From the NCBI RefSeq assembly GCF_014174515.1, contig NZ_JACJUG010000004.1, positions 62,001-126,000 of the forward strand: a stretch of DNA of 64,000 nt, read 5' to 3'. Positions within the stretch are counted from its first letter, which is position 1, and the number at the start of each line of letters is the position of its first letter. Under the pieces are notes generated by a model that ran no database searches, was not told the DNA's origin, and saw nothing but the letters and a program-made list of their open reading frames with translations. The position numbers and the translations under genes were made by a program. This document shows positions 45,508 through 54,768 of the stretch, piece by piece. The DNA is from Mitsuaria sp. WAJ17 (lineage in GTDB: Bacteria > Pseudomonadota > Gammaproteobacteria > Burkholderiales > Burkholderiaceae_C).

Positions 45508-47091
45508 GTGGCAAGCACCTCCCCCCAGCGCCGCTGGCAAGCGGCCTGTCCCAATTGCGGAGCGCCCGTCGAGTTCGCCTCGGCGGCGTCGCACAGCGCC
45601 GTCTGCAGCTACTGCCGCGCGACCCTGCTTCGCGAGGGCGAGGCCCTGCGCAAGATCGGCCAGAGCGCCGAGCTCTTCGAGGACTACTCCCCTCTGCAGC
45701 TGGGTGCCGCCGGCAAGTACCAGGGCGAGCCCTTCACCGTGCTGGGTCGCCTCCAGCTGCGCACCGAGGAGGCCAGTTGGAACGAATGGCACATCCTCTT
45801 CGGTAACGGGCGCAGCGCCTGGCTCTCGGAGGACAACGGCGCCTTCGTGATCGGTTTCGAGCTGCCGCTGGGCGAGGCGCCGCCGCTGGCGGCCAACACC
45901 ATCGTCGGCTCGCCCCTGACCCTGGGCGGCTCGCGCTGGGAGGTGGCCTCCAAGGTCGATGCCACCGTGCTGGCCTGCGAAGGCGAGCTGCCGCGCCCGC
46001 CCGAGCTGCTCAAGAGCTACTGGGTGGTGGAGCTGCGAAGTGCCAAGGGCGAGGTCGGCAGCCTGGAGTTCAGCCAGCCGCAGGCCCCGGTCTGGACGGT
46101 GGGCCGCAGCGTGCGTCTGGCCGAGCTGGCCCTCAGCGGCCTGCGCGAGGACAGCAGCAAGACGCTCTCCGGCAAGTCCCTGCCCTGCCCGGGCTGCGGC
46201 GCCTCGCTGACGCCCAAGCTGGACAGTACGCAGTCCATCGTCTGCCCCCAATGTCACACCGTCACCGACATCTCCAAGGGCGTCGGCGGCGACCTGGCCC
46301 ACTATGCCCAGGAAAATGGCCTGGAGCCCCTGATCCCCATGGGCAGCAGCGGCAAGCTGGCCCTCATGGGCGGCACGCCGCAGGACTGGCAGGTCGTCGG
46401 CTACATGGAGCGCTGCGACCTGCCCCAGGGCGGTGACGAGGAACAGACCTTCTGGCGCGAGTACCTGCTCTTCAACCGCCTGGAGGGCTTCGCCTTCCTG
46501 GTGGACACCGAGGAAGGCTGGAGCGTGGTGCGCCCGCTCACCGGCGCCCCTACGGCGGACAAGGGCGGCGCCGTCAGCTGGCAGGACAAGCGCTTCGCGC
46601 GGCGCTGGCAGTACACGGCTCTCATCACCTATGTGCTGGGCGAGTTCTACTGGCGCGTGAAGCGCGGCGAGAAGTGCCTGGTCACCGACTACGAATACCG
46701 CGCCGGCAGCCGCACCGAGCTGCTCAGCCGGGAGCAGACAGGCAACGAGGTCACCTGGAGCCACGGCCGCAAGCTGGACGCCGACGAGGTGCTCAAGGGC
46801 TTCGCCCTGGCACCCGAGAAGCGCGCCGCCTTCACCCGCGACGCCGGCGTGCGCGCCAGCGGCGACGCCCATGGCCTCTTCGCCAAGATCATCCTCGGCG
46901 CCTTCGTGCTGCTGGTGCTGCTGCTGCTCTTCAGGGCCTGCAGCAGCGATGATTGCCAGTCCTACAAGGACAGCTATGGCGAGGGCAGTGCCGAATACCA
47001 GGCCTGCAAGCGCAGCGGCGGCGTGCGTTCCAGCGGCGGCTCAGGCGGCTCCTGGGGCGGCTACAGCAGTGGTGGTGGCGGGCACAAATGA
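45508..47091 (+). CDS. DUF4178 protein with zinc ribbons and a membrane anchor
   Basis: 527 aa, GTG start at 45508. Two zinc ribbons: CPNC/CSYC near residues 14-36 and CPGC/CPQC near 230-252. Each is followed by a DUF4178 beta domain (YQGEPFTVLGRLQLRTEEAS; DWQVVGYMERCDL). A hydrophobic helix (~453-470) and a Gly/Ser-rich tail end it. DUF4178 has no known activity. It lies 71 bases behind the SPFH gene and 43 bases before the DUF350 gene, all one direction. Tandem DUF4178 next to SPFH, DUF350 and aminopropyltransferase-like genes suggests a membrane-linked system. Confidence 0.88.
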   Translation: MASTSPQRRWQAACPNCGAPVEFASAASHSAVCSYCRATLLREGEALRKIGQSAELFEDYSPLQLGAAGKYQGEPFTVLGRLQLRTEEASWNEWHILFGNGRSAWLSEDNGAFVIGFELPLGEAPPLAANTIVGSPLTLGGSRWEVASKVDATVLACEGELPRPPELLKSYWVVELRSAKGEVGSLEFSQPQAPVWTVGRSVRLAELALSGLREDSSKTLSGKSLPCPGCGASLTPKLDSTQSIVCPQCHTVTDISKGVGGDLAHYAQENGLEPLIPMGSSGKLALMGGTPQDWQVVGYMERCDLPQGGDEEQTFWREYLLFNRLEGFAFLVDTEEGWSVVRPLTGAPTADKGGAVSWQDKRFARRWQYTALITYVLGEFYWRVKRGEKCLVTDYEYRAGSRTELLSREQTGNEVTWSHGRKLDADEVLKGFALAPEKRAAFTRDAGVRASGDAHGLFAKIILGAFVLLVLLLLFRACSSDDCQSYKDSYGEGSAEYQACKRSGGVRSSGGSGGSWGGYSSGGGGHK

Positions 47092-47134
47092 TGCCGGCCA
47101 GGATCAGAGCGAACACAGGAAAGGCGTGCACCTC

Positions 47135-47359
47135 ATGAACGGCTTCGAATACCTCAAGCCCGGCATCGTGCTGGGATCCATCCTCTACGCCATCGTCGGC
47201 GTGCTGGTGTTCTGGATCAGTTTCATCATCATCGACAAGCTCACCCCCTACAAGCTGTGGGAAGAGATCGTCGAGCACAAGAACATGGCCCTGGCCGTCG
47301 TGGTAGCGGCCATGTGCATCTCCATCGGGCAGATCGTGGCGGCGGCCATCCATGGCTGA
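47135..47359 (+). CDS. DUF350 small membrane protein (YjfL-like)
   Basis: 74 aa from the ATG at 47135. Two hydrophobic helices (residues ~12-33 and 50-70) with Gly and small residues, as in DUF350/YjfL proteins, here a single-unit form. In E. coli yjfL lies with a PspA-like and a glutathionylspermidine-synthase-like gene, so the family has a link to membrane stress or polyamine chemistry. Here it sits between DUF4178 and aminopropyltransferase-like genes. Confidence 0.8.
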   Translation: MNGFEYLKPGIVLGSILYAIVGVLVFWISFIIIDKLTPYKLWEEIVEHKNMALAVVVAAMCISIGQIVAAAIHG

Positions 47360-47453
47360 AGGCGGGCCGCGGTGACGCTGCGGCCCTCCCTGCTTCGCCA
47401 GCACACCCTGACTGACCCCAGCGCGGCTGCGGTCCCGCTTTCATCGACGCCCC

Positions 47454-47750
47454 ATGCTTTTCATCGTCCGATTCCATGACCGCGAGGAGGCCCTGCCCCT
47501 GCGCCACGAACACATGCAGGCCCACCTGGACTGGCTGGCCGCGCATGCCCAGCAGGTGCGCATCGCCGGCTCGCTGCGTGAGGACCCGGTCCTGCCGCCC
47601 CTCGGGGCGCTGTGGATCGTGGAGGCGCCCGACCGCGAGGCCGTGCAGGCCCTGATCGCCAGCGATCCCTTCTCCCTGGTCGGCCTGCGTGCGCGCTGGG
47701 AGATCCTGCACTGGTCCAAGGCCTTCCCGGGCCAGAGCGTGACGATATGA
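47454..47750 (+). CDS. YciI-family protein
   Basis: 98 aa. The ferredoxin-like YciI fold is seen in MLFIVRFHDREEALPLRHEH, AHLDWLAAHAQQVRIAGSLR and the ALIASDPFSLVGLRARWEIL end. The conserved His (LRHEH) and Asp (ASDPF) are kept. Family function is not firmly known; some members act on small aromatic substrates. Just one base separates its stop from the next ATG. Confidence 0.9.
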   Translation: MLFIVRFHDREEALPLRHEHMQAHLDWLAAHAQQVRIAGSLREDPVLPPLGALWIVEAPDREAVQALIASDPFSLVGLRARWEILHWSKAFPGQSVTI

Positions 47751-47751
47751 C

Positions 47752-49326
47752 ATGAGCCAGACGCCCCAAGACGAGCCGCTGCCCGCGGCCCAGCGCATCA
47801 GCCTGCAGGAGCTGCTGCTGCTGTCCAGCGTCTTCGTGATCGCCGCCTGCGGCCTGGTCTACGAGCTGACGGCCGGCGCCCTGGCCAGCTACCTGATGGG
47901 CGACTCGGTGCTGCAGTTCAGCACCATCATCGGCTGCTATCTCTTCGCCATGGGCGTGGGGTCCTGGCTCTCGCGCTTCGTGGAGCGCCAACTGGTGGCG
48001 CAGTTCCTGCGCATCGAGCTGCTGGTGGGTGTGATCGGCGGGCTGATGCCGGCCGGGCTCTTCCTCGCGCACAGCTGGCTGCCGCCCTCCGAGCTGCTGG
48101 TCTTCCGCAGCCTGCTCTACGGCCTGGTGCTGCTGGTGGGCATCCTCGTGGGTCTGGAGATCCCGCTGGTGATGCGCATCATCAAGCGCCAGGTGCGCCA
48201 GCGCTATGCGCTCAAGGACCTCGTCTCCCAGGTGCTGACCTTCGACTACCTCGGCGCGCTCGTGGTGGCCCTGGCTTTCCCGCTGCTGCTGGTGCCGCAG
48301 TTGGGCCTGGTGCGCACGGGCCTGGTCTTCGGCCTGCTCAACGTGGCCGTGGCCTGCTGGGCGCTGTGGATGTTCCGAGGCGAGCTGCGGGGCTGGCGCC
48401 AGCATGCCCTGGCCTGCGCGGGCTCGGCCCTGCTACTGCTGGCCGGCCTGGCCGGCGCCGACCGCCTCACCACCTGGGCCGAGGACCGCTTCTATGGCGA
48501 GCACATCCTGATCAAGGAGAGCAGCGCCTACCAGCGCATCGTCGTCACCCAGGGCAAGGCCGGCGTGCGGCTCTTCCTCAACGGCAACCTGCAGTTCCAC
48601 TCCAAGGACGAATACCGCTACCACGAGGCCCTGGTCCACCCGGCCATGGCCGCCCATGGGGCGCCGCGCCGCGTGTTGGTGCTGGGCGGCGGCGACGGCA
48701 TGGCGGTGCGCGAGATCCTGCGCTATCCCTCGGTGCTCTCGGTCACCCTGGTGGAGCTGGACCCGCATATGACGCGACTCTTCTCCACCCTGCCCCTGCT
48801 GCGCAGCCTCAACCAGGACGCCCTGCGCAGCCCCAAGCTGCGCGTGGTCAATGCCGACGCCTTCGGCTGGCTGGAGCAGCACGAGGAGCGCTTCGACGTC
48901 ATCGTGATCGACTTCCCCGACCCCAGCAACTTCGCCCTGGGCAAGCTCTACACCACCAGCTTCTACCAGCTGATCGACCAGCACCTGGACGCCGGTGGCT
49001 ACGCCGTGGTGCAGACCACCTCGCCCCTGATCGCCCGTCGCAGCTTCTGGACCGTGGTCAACACGCTGGAGTCGGTGGGCCTGTCCACCACGCCCTATCA
49101 CACCCACGTGCCCAGCTTCGGCGAATGGGGCTTCGTGATGGCCGCGCGCCGGCCCTGGGCCCTGCCGCGCGGCCTGCCGCCGGGCCTGCGCTTCCTCACC
49201 GTGGACAGCCTGCCCGCCATGATGAGCTTCCCGGCGGACATGGCCCGTGTCGAGACCGAGGTCAACCGCCTGTCCAACCAGGTCCTGGTGCGAGAGTTCG
49301 AGGCCGAGTGGGGCAAGGTGCACTGA
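47752..49326 (+). CDS. Membrane-bound spermidine-synthase-like aminopropyltransferase
   Basis: 524 aa. The N-terminal half has about six to seven membrane helices (LLLLSSVFVIAACGLVYELT onward to residue ~240). The C-terminal half is a spermidine-synthase-type Rossmann domain: VLVLGGGDGMAVREIL (dcSAM/SAM loop), LVELDP and VIDFPDPSNFALGKLYTTSF. In soluble spermidine synthase the gatekeeper segment contains DxxDP; here it is DFPDP, so activity may differ. The YciI gene stops two bases before it and the oxidoreductase starts two bases after it. Exact substrate unknown. Confidence 0.9.
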   Translation: MSQTPQDEPLPAAQRISLQELLLLSSVFVIAACGLVYELTAGALASYLMGDSVLQFSTIIGCYLFAMGVGSWLSRFVERQLVAQFLRIELLVGVIGGLMPAGLFLAHSWLPPSELLVFRSLLYGLVLLVGILVGLEIPLVMRIIKRQVRQRYALKDLVSQVLTFDYLGALVVALAFPLLLVPQLGLVRTGLVFGLLNVAVACWALWMFRGELRGWRQHALACAGSALLLLAGLAGADRLTTWAEDRFYGEHILIKESSAYQRIVVTQGKAGVRLFLNGNLQFHSKDEYRYHEALVHPAMAAHGAPRRVLVLGGGDGMAVREILRYPSVLSVTLVELDPHMTRLFSTLPLLRSLNQDALRSPKLRVVNADAFGWLEQHEERFDVIVIDFPDPSNFALGKLYTTSFYQLIDQHLDAGGYAVVQTTSPLIARRSFWTVVNTLESVGLSTTPYHTHVPSFGEWGFVMAARRPWALPRGLPPGLRFLTVDSLPAMMSFPADMARVETEVNRLSNQVLVREFEAEWGKVH

Positions 49327-49328
49327 GC

Positions 49329-50930
49329 ATGCGCCGCCGCGAACTGCTGGCTGCGCTCGGCTCGACGCCCGCCCTGCTGGGCGGCTGCACGGTCCGCGAG
49401 CGGTCGCCCCTCGCAGGCGGCTGGGTGGGCGCCCATGCCGAGCGCGGCCATCTGCTGCGCGAGGCCGGCACGCGCGAGCGCCTGCTGCGCGCCGCGCGCG
49501 AGGCACTGCCGCGGCGGACCGACACCCTCATCGTGGGCGGCGGGGTGTCAGGTCTTGCCTGCGCCCGGCGCCTGGTCCAGGCCGGCCGGGACTTCACCCT
49601 GCTGGAGCTGGAAGACGAAGCCGGCGGCAATGCGCGGGGCCACCAGATGGGCGGATTCGCCTGCCCGCTGGGGGCGCACTACCTGCCCGTGCCGGGGCCG
49701 CAGGCGCCGGAAGTCGCCCAGCTGCTGGAGGAGCTGGGCGTGAGCCGCCAGCAGGCCGGGCGCACCGTCCACGAAGAACGCTTCCTGTGCCACAGCCCGC
49801 AGGAGCGCCTCTTCTTCGAGGGCCAGTGGCACGAAGGACTGCTGCCGCCGCCAGACAGCGCGGCCACCCGCGCCCAGTACCAGCGCTTCGGGCAGGCCGT
49901 GACCCGGGCCCAGGCCCTGGGCTTTGCCATGCCCTCGCAGCGCGCGCCCTGGACGCCCGACCATGCCGCCCTGGATGCCCAGCCCTTCGCCCACTGGCTG
50001 GACGCCCAGGGCCTCGACGATCCGCGGCTTCGCTGGTATCTGGACTACTGCTGCCGCGACGACTACGGCGCCGGTGCCGGCACCGTCAGCGCCTGGGCCG
50101 GCCTCCACTACTTCGCCAGCCGCCACGGCTTTCACGGCGGGGAATCCCGCGTGGGCGAGGAGGAACGCGAGGCCGTGCTGACCTGGCCTGAGGGCAATGC
50201 CTGGCTGACCCGCCACATGTCCCGGCCCCTGGGCGATCGTCTGCGGGCCGGCCGGCTGGTGCTTCGCGTGGAGCAGGGCCGCCATCAGGTGGAGGTGCTG
50301 GCCTGGAATGCGTCCACCCAGACCGGCGAACGCTGGACGGCACGCCAGCTGGTGATGGCCACCCCCCTCTTCATCGCCGCGCACCTGGTGGACCAGGCCC
50401 CTCCTGCCCTGCGCGAGGCCGTCGCCCTGCAGCCGCATGCGCCCTGGCTGGTCGCCAACCTGCAGCTCGCCAGCCCCCTGCTGGAGCGCAGTGGCGCGGG
50501 ACTCAGCTGGGACAACGTGATCTACGGCAGCGAGCAGCTGGGCTATGTGGACGCCGGCCACCAGCGCCTGGACCCGACGCCGGGGCCCACCGTGCTGACA
50601 GCCTACTGGGCCCTGCCCGCCACGCAGCGCGCCGCCCTGCTGACGGGATCCTGGGAGGCCTGGGCACAGCGGGTGCTGGGGCCGCTGCGGGCCGTGCACC
50701 CGGACCTGCCGGACCGGCTGCAGCGCATGGACCTGATGCGCTGGGGCCATGCGATGAGCATCCCCGTCCCCGGCCTGCGCGGCAGCCCGGCCCTGGGCGC
50801 CCTGCGCCTGCCCCAGGGCACGCAAGGCCGCCTGCATTTCGCGCACAGCGACCTGGCCGCCTACTCGGTGTTCGAGGAGGCCTATGCCGCCGGCTGGACC
50901 GTCGCCGGTCGCCTGCTGCGCAAGGCCTGA
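49329..50930 (+). CDS. FAD-dependent amine-oxidase-like flavoprotein, exported
   Basis: 533 aa. The start has a twin-arginine-like/lipoprotein-like signal (RRRELLAALGSTPALLGGCT, with Cys20 as possible lipobox). FAD-binding GxGxxG-type motif TLIVGGGVSGLACARRLVQA and the following Glu (LLELEDEAGGNARG) mark a flavin amine oxidase or phytoene-desaturase-like fold. It directly follows the membrane aminopropyltransferase gene, which suggests action on a polyamine or related amine at the membrane. Not proven. Confidence 0.88.
   Translation: MRRRELLAALGSTPALLGGCTVRERSPLAGGWVGAHAERGHLLREAGTRERLLRAAREALPRRTDTLIVGGGVSGLACARRLVQAGRDFTLLELEDEAGGNARGHQMGGFACPLGAHYLPVPGPQAPEVAQLLEELGVSRQQAGRTVHEERFLCHSPQERLFFEGQWHEGLLPPPDSAATRAQYQRFGQAVTRAQALGFAMPSQRAPWTPDHAALDAQPFAHWLDAQGLDDPRLRWYLDYCCRDDYGAGAGTVSAWAGLHYFASRHGFHGGESRVGEEEREAVLTWPEGNAWLTRHMSRPLGDRLRAGRLVLRVEQGRHQVEVLAWNASTQTGERWTARQLVMATPLFIAAHLVDQAPPALREAVALQPHAPWLVANLQLASPLLERSGAGLSWDNVIYGSEQLGYVDAGHQRLDPTPGPTVLTAYWALPATQRAALLTGSWEAWAQRVLGPLRAVHPDLPDRLQRMDLMRWGHAMSIPVPGLRGSPALGALRLPQGTQGRLHFAHSDLAAYSVFEEAYAAGWTVAGRLLRKA
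49545..49559 (+). repeat. Dispersed motif inside the flavoprotein gene
   Basis: GTGTCAGGTCTTGCC, near match to the 15-bp motif, in the FAD-motif coding region (VSGLAC). Confidence 0.5.
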
Positions 50931-51081
50931 GCCCCCCTTTCCCGGCCGGCAGTGCGGCGCCAGACCAACAGGCCGTCCGCCCGACTGCCAACTCTGAACG
51001 AAGACGGCCCCAAGGGGCGCATCCCTCATCCTTGAAGGCGTCCGCCGGGGGTAGGCTTGCCCTCCTGATGGAGACGGCACC

Positions 51082-53934
51082 TTGACCACGCTGCAGAGCC
51101 CCCCGGAGCCCCGCCTGGCAGTGGAGACCGGCAGCGAGCCCGCCACGCCGCCCCGCGGGCTGGCCATGCGCTGGGCCCTGCTGAGCCTGGTGGCCCTGCC
51201 GATGCTGGCCCTGGCCCTCACCCTCGGCTACGACACCTGGCAGCAGTACCAGGCAAGCCTGGCCGCCGCCTACCGGCAGGCCACGGCGACGCGCCTGCTC
51301 TATGGAACCCAGACCGAGCTCTTCCTGGCCCAGGCCGAGCATGTGCTGGCCCGCCTGGCCGAGCGCCCGGGCATCCGAGCTCTGGACAAGGCCCACTGCG
51401 ACCCCGTGCTGGGTGAGCTGATGCAGTTCCAGCCAGCCTATGCCAATGTGCTCACCCTGGATGCCGGAGGCAGGCTGATCTGCAGTGCCACCCGAGTGAT
51501 CGCCGGCGGCAAGGCAGGCCCGGACCCGCACTACTACTTCAAGGAAGTGCTCAGCAGCGGCCGCTTCACCGTGGGCAAGCCGGCGCAGGGCTTCATCACC
51601 GGCCGCTGGGTGTCCACCCTGGCCTACCCCATCCGCGACGAGGACGGCGCCATCAGCGGCGTGGTGGGCATAGCGGTGGACCTCACCAACTACCGCCCCC
51701 TGCTGCCGCCCGGCACGCTGCCGCCGCGAGCCTTCGTCGGCGTGATCAACAGCGAGGGCATCGTGATCGCCCGCTCCGAGCGGGCCGAGGAGCGCGTCGG
51801 CAAGCCGGCCAATCCGGACAGCTCCGCCCGCATGCGCCACGAGCGCGAAGGCGTGATGGCCGCGCCTGACTTCGAGGGCATTCAGCGCTTCTTCTCCTTC
51901 GGTCCCGTGCCGCACAGCGACTGGACCGTCTTCGTGGCCCTGGACCAGTCCGTTGTGATGGCGCCGGTGCTGCAGCTGGCCTGGCAGCGTCTGGGCGTCA
52001 CCGCCTGCCTGCTGCTGGCCGTGGGCCTGATCACGGTGCGTCTGACGCGACGCATCGCCCGCCCGGTGGAGTCCATCTCGCGCACCATGGCGGCCGTGAG
52101 CGCCGGTGCCATCTACGAGCGGGCCCTGCCCGAAGGCCCCGCTGAGCTCCAGACCATCGCCCGCGAACTCAACGCCATGCTGGACGCCCGCATGCGCGCC
52201 GACGCCCGGCTGCGCCAGAGCGAGGAGCGCTTCCGCATCGCCTTTCGCACCAGCCCCGACGCCCTGTGCATCACCCAGCTCAGCTCGGGCCGCTTCATCG
52301 AGGTCAACGACGGCTTCCAACCCCTCACCGGCTGGCCGCGCGAGAGCCTGGCTGGCAAGACGGTGCATGACATCCACCTCTGGCGCCATCCCGAGGATCG
52401 CCAGCGCCTGATCCAGCCGCTGATGAAGACCGGCACCTGCTCCAACCTGGAAGCCGAGCTCCAGGCCCGCGACGGCCGCGTCTTGACAGGCCTGATATCG
52501 GCCCAGCTGATCAGCCTGGACGGCGTTCCCTGCATCCTCTCCATCACCCGCGACATCACCGAGCGCAAGGCCTCGGAGGAGCGCATCCACAGCCTGTCCT
52601 TCTCCGACCCCCTGACCGGACTGCCCAACCGCCGCCTGTTCCTGGACCGGCTCCAGCAGGCCATGATCGGCTGCCAGCGCCACCACCGCCTGGGGGCCCT
52701 GCTCTACGTCGATCTGGACGATTTCAAGACCGTCAACGAGGCCCTGGGCCACGACCAGGGCGACCTGATGCTCAAGGAGGTGGCTCGCCGCCTGAGCCAT
52801 TGCGTGCAGGAGGGCGATACCGCGGCCCGCCTGGGCGGTGACGAATTCGCCATCGTGCTGGACGAGTTCAGCGGCCACAGTGAGGAGGCCGCCGCGCACG
52901 CCGAAGCCGTGGCCGAGAAGCTGCTGCTGGCGCTCAAGCAGCCCTACCTGTTGGGCGAGTTCACGCAGCACCGCACGGCCAGCGTGGGCATCGCGCTGTT
53001 CGGCCATCCAGCCGAGGGTTCGTCCGAGCCGCCCACTGAGCCGCCCACCGAGCCGCTGCGCCGCGCCGAACTGGCCATGTACCAGGCCAAGGCCGCCGGC
53101 CGCAACATGCTGCAGTTCTTCGATCCCCGGATGCAATCCGTCGTCAGCGCCCGGGCGGCGCTGGAGGCTGGCCTGCGCGAGGCCATCGAGCAGCAACAGT
53201 TCCAGCTCCACTACCAGCCCCAGGTCAACGCCGAGGGCCGTGTGGTGGGCGCCGAAGCGCTGGTGCGCTGGTTGGACCCGCGCCGCGGGATGATCTCGCC
53301 GGCGGAGTTCATCCCCCTGGCGGAGTCCTCCGGCCTCATCCTCCCCCTGGGCCGGTGGGTGCTGCAGACGGCCTGCGCCCAGCTGGCGCGCTGGCGCAAC
53401 ATGCCGGGGCTGTCGCAGCTGAGCCTCTCGGTCAATGTCAGTGCGCGGCAGTTCGGCGAGGCCGACTTCGTCGAACAGGTCATGACCACGCTGATGCGCG
53501 GTGGCGTCCGCGCCCAGGCGCTGAAGCTGGAGATGACCGAGAGCATGCTGGCCACCAATATCGAGGACGTGACCGCCAAGATGACCGCCCTCAAGGGCCT
53601 GGGCCTGTGCTTCTCGCTGGACGATTTCGGCACCGGCTACTCCTCGCTGTCCTACCTGAAGCGCCTGCCCCTGGACCAGCTCAAGATCGACCAGGGTTTT
53701 GTGCGCGACATCCTGGTCGATTCCAACGACGCGGCCATCGCCAAGATGGTCGTGGCCCTGGCCGACAGCATGGGCCTCACCGTGATCGCCGAAGGCGTGG
53801 AGACCGCGGCGCAGCGCGAGGCCCTGGCCGCCCTGGGCTGCACCAACTACCAGGGCTATCTCTTCAGCCGGCCTCTGCCTGGGCCAGAATTCGAGGCCTG
53901 GATGGTCCAGCGGATGGCCGAGGGCAAGACCTGA
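51082..53934 (+). CDS. Membrane c-di-GMP protein: dCache-like sensor, HAMP, PAS, GGDEF, EAL
   Basis: 950 aa from a TTG at 51082 (GGAG 9 bases upstream); an ATG at residue 29 is possible. TM1 at ~residues 30-50, a ~260-residue periplasmic Cache-type sensor (DPHYYFKEVLSSGRFTVGKP, GVVGIAVDLTNYRPLLP), TM2 at ~300-320, HAMP, then PAS (ERFRIAFRTSPDALCITQLS). GGDEF is intact (RLGGDEFAIVL), but the upstream I-site reads QEGD and not RxxD, so product inhibition is not expected. EAL is intact (AEALVRWLDP, then DDFGTGYSSLSYL and DQLKIDQGFVRDI). It can make or break c-di-GMP. Its stop codon lies inside a copy of the dispersed motif. Confidence 0.93.
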   Translation: MTTLQSPPEPRLAVETGSEPATPPRGLAMRWALLSLVALPMLALALTLGYDTWQQYQASLAAAYRQATATRLLYGTQTELFLAQAEHVLARLAERPGIRALDKAHCDPVLGELMQFQPAYANVLTLDAGGRLICSATRVIAGGKAGPDPHYYFKEVLSSGRFTVGKPAQGFITGRWVSTLAYPIRDEDGAISGVVGIAVDLTNYRPLLPPGTLPPRAFVGVINSEGIVIARSERAEERVGKPANPDSSARMRHEREGVMAAPDFEGIQRFFSFGPVPHSDWTVFVALDQSVVMAPVLQLAWQRLGVTACLLLAVGLITVRLTRRIARPVESISRTMAAVSAGAIYERALPEGPAELQTIARELNAMLDARMRADARLRQSEERFRIAFRTSPDALCITQLSSGRFIEVNDGFQPLTGWPRESLAGKTVHDIHLWRHPEDRQRLIQPLMKTGTCSNLEAELQARDGRVLTGLISAQLISLDGVPCILSITRDITERKASEERIHSLSFSDPLTGLPNRRLFLDRLQQAMIGCQRHHRLGALLYVDLDDFKTVNEALGHDQGDLMLKEVARRLSHCVQEGDTAARLGGDEFAIVLDEFSGHSEEAAAHAEAVAEKLLLALKQPYLLGEFTQHRTASVGIALFGHPAEGSSEPPTEPPTEPLRRAELAMYQAKAAGRNMLQFFDPRMQSVVSARAALEAGLREAIEQQQFQLHYQPQVNAEGRVVGAEALVRWLDPRRGMISPAEFIPLAESSGLILPLGRWVLQTACAQLARWRNMPGLSQLSLSVNVSARQFGEADFVEQVMTTLMRGGVRAQALKLEMTESMLATNIEDVTAKMTALKGLGLCFSLDDFGTGYSSLSYLKRLPLDQLKIDQGFVRDILVDSNDAAIAKMVVALADSMGLTVIAEGVETAAQREALAALGCTNYQGYLFSRPLPGPEFEAWMVQRMAEGKT

Positions 53935-53940
53935 CCCCGC
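53923..53940 (-). repeat. Exact dispersed motif across the stop codon of the GGDEF-EAL gene
   Basis: GGCAAGACCTGACCCCGC: the TGA stop of the gene is part of the motif (GKT-stop). Exact reverse form of the 15-bp core. Confidence 0.75.
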
Positions 53941-53990
53941 CTGGCCACCGGTCTTCGCCGCGCGCCGGCACCGACCTTTTTCGCATCGCC

Positions 53991-54761
53991 ATGAACCGAC
54001 TCCACGCCCAGTGGCAACGACTCTTCCTCACCCCCGGCCAGCCACCGCACAGCGGCCAGGCCCCGGCCCTCGCCGACGCCCAAGGCCGCACGCGCGCCCT
54101 GCTGCTGGAGCTGGCCCGGCCAGCGCAATGGACGGCACTGGCAGAGGTCTGGCACAGCGTCCAGCAGGACCTGGCCTTGCCGGCTCCGGCCATTGCGATC
54201 TCGGGGCGTGACGGCTATCAACTGTGGTTCCCGCTGGCAGCGCCCATCGAGGCAGCACAGGGTCTGGCCTTCCTGCAAGCCTTGTGCCTACGCTACCTGC
54301 CGGACGTACCTGCAAGCCGTCTGCACCTGCAGGCCGGGGAGAGCTGCGGGCGCACAGACACCGGCCCGCGGCGTGCCATCGCCCTGCCTCCGCAGGCGCA
54401 GGCCGAGCCGGACCGCTGGTCCGCCTTCGTGAGCGCAGACCTGGCCCCCGTCTTCGGTGACAGCCCCTGGATCGACATGGCGCCCGGTCCCGATGCGCAG
54501 GCCGACGTGCTGGCCGCCGTGGAGCCCATCGCGCAGGGCGCCCTGTCGGACGCCCTGCTGCGCCTGTCCCCTGCCCCAGCCTCCGACCACAGCCCTGCAG
54601 CCGACGGCGCAGGAGTGTGGCCATCGAACGGCTTGCCCAGCACGTCCGAAGACCCCCGGGCTTCAGCCATCGCCTTCCTGATGCAGGTCATGCGTGATGA
54701 CACGGCCCCGCTGGCGCAGCGCGTCGAGGCCGCCCGAGCCCTCCTGGAGAGCGGGCGCTAG
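53991..54761 (+). CDS. Conserved hypothetical protein, 256 aa, with primase-like segment
   Basis: From the ATG at 53991. I know this as a conserved unknown of Burkholderiales. The segment AIAISGRDGYQLWFPLAAPI (~residues 66-85) resembles the SG(K/R)GYHLW..F..P strand pair of archaeo-eukaryotic primase-type folds, but the catalytic Asp pair is not visible in ALLLELARPAQW. The C-terminal third is Ala/Pro-rich, then a helix (ASAIAFLMQVMRDDTAPLAQ). No signal or membrane segment. Function unknown; 56 bases behind the GGDEF-EAL gene. Confidence 0.65.
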   Translation: MNRLHAQWQRLFLTPGQPPHSGQAPALADAQGRTRALLLELARPAQWTALAEVWHSVQQDLALPAPAIAISGRDGYQLWFPLAAPIEAAQGLAFLQALCLRYLPDVPASRLHLQAGESCGRTDTGPRRAIALPPQAQAEPDRWSAFVSADLAPVFGDSPWIDMAPGPDAQADVLAAVEPIAQGALSDALLRLSPAPASDHSPAADGAGVWPSNGLPSTSEDPRASAIAFLMQVMRDDTAPLAQRVEAARALLESGR

Positions 54762-54768
54762 GTGCCCG

